Origin: Sphingomonas bisphenolicum
Lineage (GTDB): Bacteria > Pseudomonadota > Alphaproteobacteria > Sphingomonadales > Sphingomonadaceae
Length of the DNA: 64,000 nt
Assembly (NCBI RefSeq): GCF_024349785.1
Contig: NZ_AP018817.1
Location: forward strand, 1,705,501-1,769,500
Direction of reading: 5' to 3'
Every line of letters starts with the position of its first letter. Position 1 is the stretch's first letter. The notes beneath the pieces are model-generated. The model ran no database searches. It was not told the DNA's origin and worked only from the letters and a program-made list of their open reading frames with translations. Positions 63,205-64,000 of this stretch are shown one piece after another. Position numbers and translations under genes: made by a program.

Positions 63205-63300
63205 CCGTTCGCCCTGAGCGAAGTCGAAGGGCTATGCTGAGCATGGCGAAGCACCTCTCTTCGTTCGGTGGAGGGCTTCGACTTCGCTCAGCCCGAACGG
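63205..63300. repeat. Dispersed palindromic repeat, copy D
   Basis: This 96-bp inverted repeat has ends CCGTTCG and CGAACGG with inner arms CCTGAGCGAAGTCGAAGGGC and GGGCTTCGACTTCGCTCAGC. It sits directly upstream of the sugar dehydrogenase start, and its left end supplies the GG of the GGAGA ribosome-binding site. Confidence 0.88.
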
Positions 63301-63325
63301 TTAGAATACAACAAGACGAATAATG

Positions 63326-63354
63326 TTGCAGATTGCGTGGCTCACGCCTATATC
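63326..63354 (+). promoter_or_regulatory. Candidate promoter of rimP
   Basis: TTGCAG (63326-63331) and TATATC (63349-63354) are 17 bases apart. A transcript from here would have a leader of about 100 bases that includes the hairpin at 63391-63409. Confidence 0.45.
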
Positions 63355-63390
63355 GCCCTTGCTTCCTTACATCGTCAAACATGTCAGGGT

Positions 63391-63409
63391 CGCAAGCGGA
63401 ACGCTTGCG
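63391..63409 (+). other. Perfect leader hairpin upstream of rimP
   Basis: CGCAAGCG, GAA, CGCTTGCG: eight-base perfect arms and a three-base loop, about 50 bases before the rimP ATG and without a T run. It may affect mRNA stability or expression of the rimP-nusA operon. Confidence 0.5.
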
Positions 63410-63462
63410 GCGCTTGTTAGGTGTACGGCAGGGGAAGCGCGCATAGAGTTTCTGGAGATTGC

Positions 63463-63987
63463 ATGGCGGACATCGCCCTATTGACCGCGCTGATCGAACC
63501 CGAGGTAAAGGCCCTGGGCTTCGACCTCGTGCGGATCAGGCTGTTCGGGTCGGGCGACGAGCATACGTTGCAGATCATGGCCGAAGACCCGAAGACCAAG
63601 CAACTGGTCATCGAGGATTGCGCTGCCATCTCGCGGCGTATTTCGGACGTGATGGATGAGGTCGATCCGATCGAGGAGGCCTATCGTCTGGAGGTCAGTT
63701 CGCCCGGCATCGACCGGCCGCTGACCCGGCTGCACGACTTCATCGAATGGGCCGGCCATGAGGCCAAGATTTCCGCGACCGAGATCGTCGAGGGACGCAA
63801 GAGCTTCCGCGGCGTCCTGAACGGGGTCGAAGGCGACGACATATTGTTTACCGACGCGAAGAGTGGCGACGTCGTCATTCCCTTCGCTTTGGTCAGCGAC
63901 GCGAAGCTGCTGCTGACCGACGCGCTCCTTTCTGCTACAATGCCGCTTTCCTCCGATGGGGCGGATGATTTTGAAACCGAAGAATAA
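63463..63987 (+). CDS. rimP: Ribosome maturation factor RimP
   Basis: This 174-aa protein assists 30S subunit assembly. The N-terminal domain contains IEPEVKALGFDLVRIRLFG and the conserved DCAAISRRISDVMDEVDPIEE with YRLEVSSPGIDRPL. The SH3-like C-terminal domain follows. GGAG lies six bases before the ATG at 63463; a GTG at 63421 is in frame but not family-like. nusA is expected just after the window. Confidence 0.95.
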   Translation: MADIALLTALIEPEVKALGFDLVRIRLFGSGDEHTLQIMAEDPKTKQLVIEDCAAISRRISDVMDEVDPIEEAYRLEVSSPGIDRPLTRLHDFIEWAGHEAKISATEIVEGRKSFRGVLNGVEGDDILFTDAKSGDVVIPFALVSDAKLLLTDALLSATMPLSSDGADDFETEE

Positions 63988-64000
63988 GGGTTCATAAAGC

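Overview
The window is 64 kb of GC-rich, densely coding chromosome from an alphaproteobacterium, most likely a sphingomonad (Sphingomonadaceae, Sphingobium-like). The pointers are: the bamA-skp-fabZ block runs without lpxD/lpxA, as expected in a lineage that uses glycosphingolipids instead of LPS; several small conserved proteins are of sphingomonad type; an alphaproteobacterial LexA-type operator (GAAC-N7-GAAC) is present; and four copies of a dispersed palindromic repeat (CCGTTCG...CGAACGG with GCTTCGACTTCGCTCAG arms) resemble elements common in these genomes. The genus is inferred from content, not from a database match.

Layout. 1-2461: end of a urea ABC importer operon (urtC partial, urtD, urtE). 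2458-10065: a DUF2147 protein and a Tad/Cpa pilus operon on the minus strand (cpaA-B-C-D-E, tadB, tadC) with no cpaF/tadA ATPase gene. 10117-17645: alpha/beta hydrolase, FAD oxidoreductase, DUF1508 protein, flippase, phosphocholine cytidylyltransferase-like protein, GNAT-nitrilase fusion, and icd. 17806-19577: psd-pssA and a LexA-box-controlled 75-aa membrane protein. 19835-30875: translation/envelope superoperon rpsB-tsf-pyrH-frr-uppS-cdsA-dxr-rseP-bamA-skp-fabZ, then rpmE.

31682-38994: aroK-aroB on the minus strand, a two-gene hypothetical block leading to xerD-accA, and an M48 metalloprotease with a LysM-like tail. 39060-39548: two Flp pilins, about 29 kb from the Tad machinery they probably feed. 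39631-46800: mutT, bfd/bfr, DUF418 protein, a BioC-like methyltransferase, GNAT, purL, and small proteins. 47002-50635: xseB (apparently frameshifted), ispA, coaD, a cyclophilin, queA. 51133-58958: DUF486 and DUF2171 proteins, tRNA-Ala(CGC), NUDIX, extensin-like protein, trpE, ppiD, tpiA. 59205-63987: secG, pyrG, a VapBC module, a PQQ-type sugar dehydrogenase, and rimP.

Most of the window is housekeeping. The outer-membrane biogenesis genes (bamA, skp, rseP, ppiD, M48 protease), lipid genes (cdsA, psd, pssA, fabZ, accA) and isoprenoid genes (dxr, uppS, ispA) together outline envelope building in a Gram-negative without an obvious lipid A pathway here. The least explained signals are the SOS-type promoter of the 75-aa membrane protein, the missing Tad ATPase, the C7-tract break in xseB, the dispersed repeat family, and several strong palindromes and tandem repeats in intergenic DNA.
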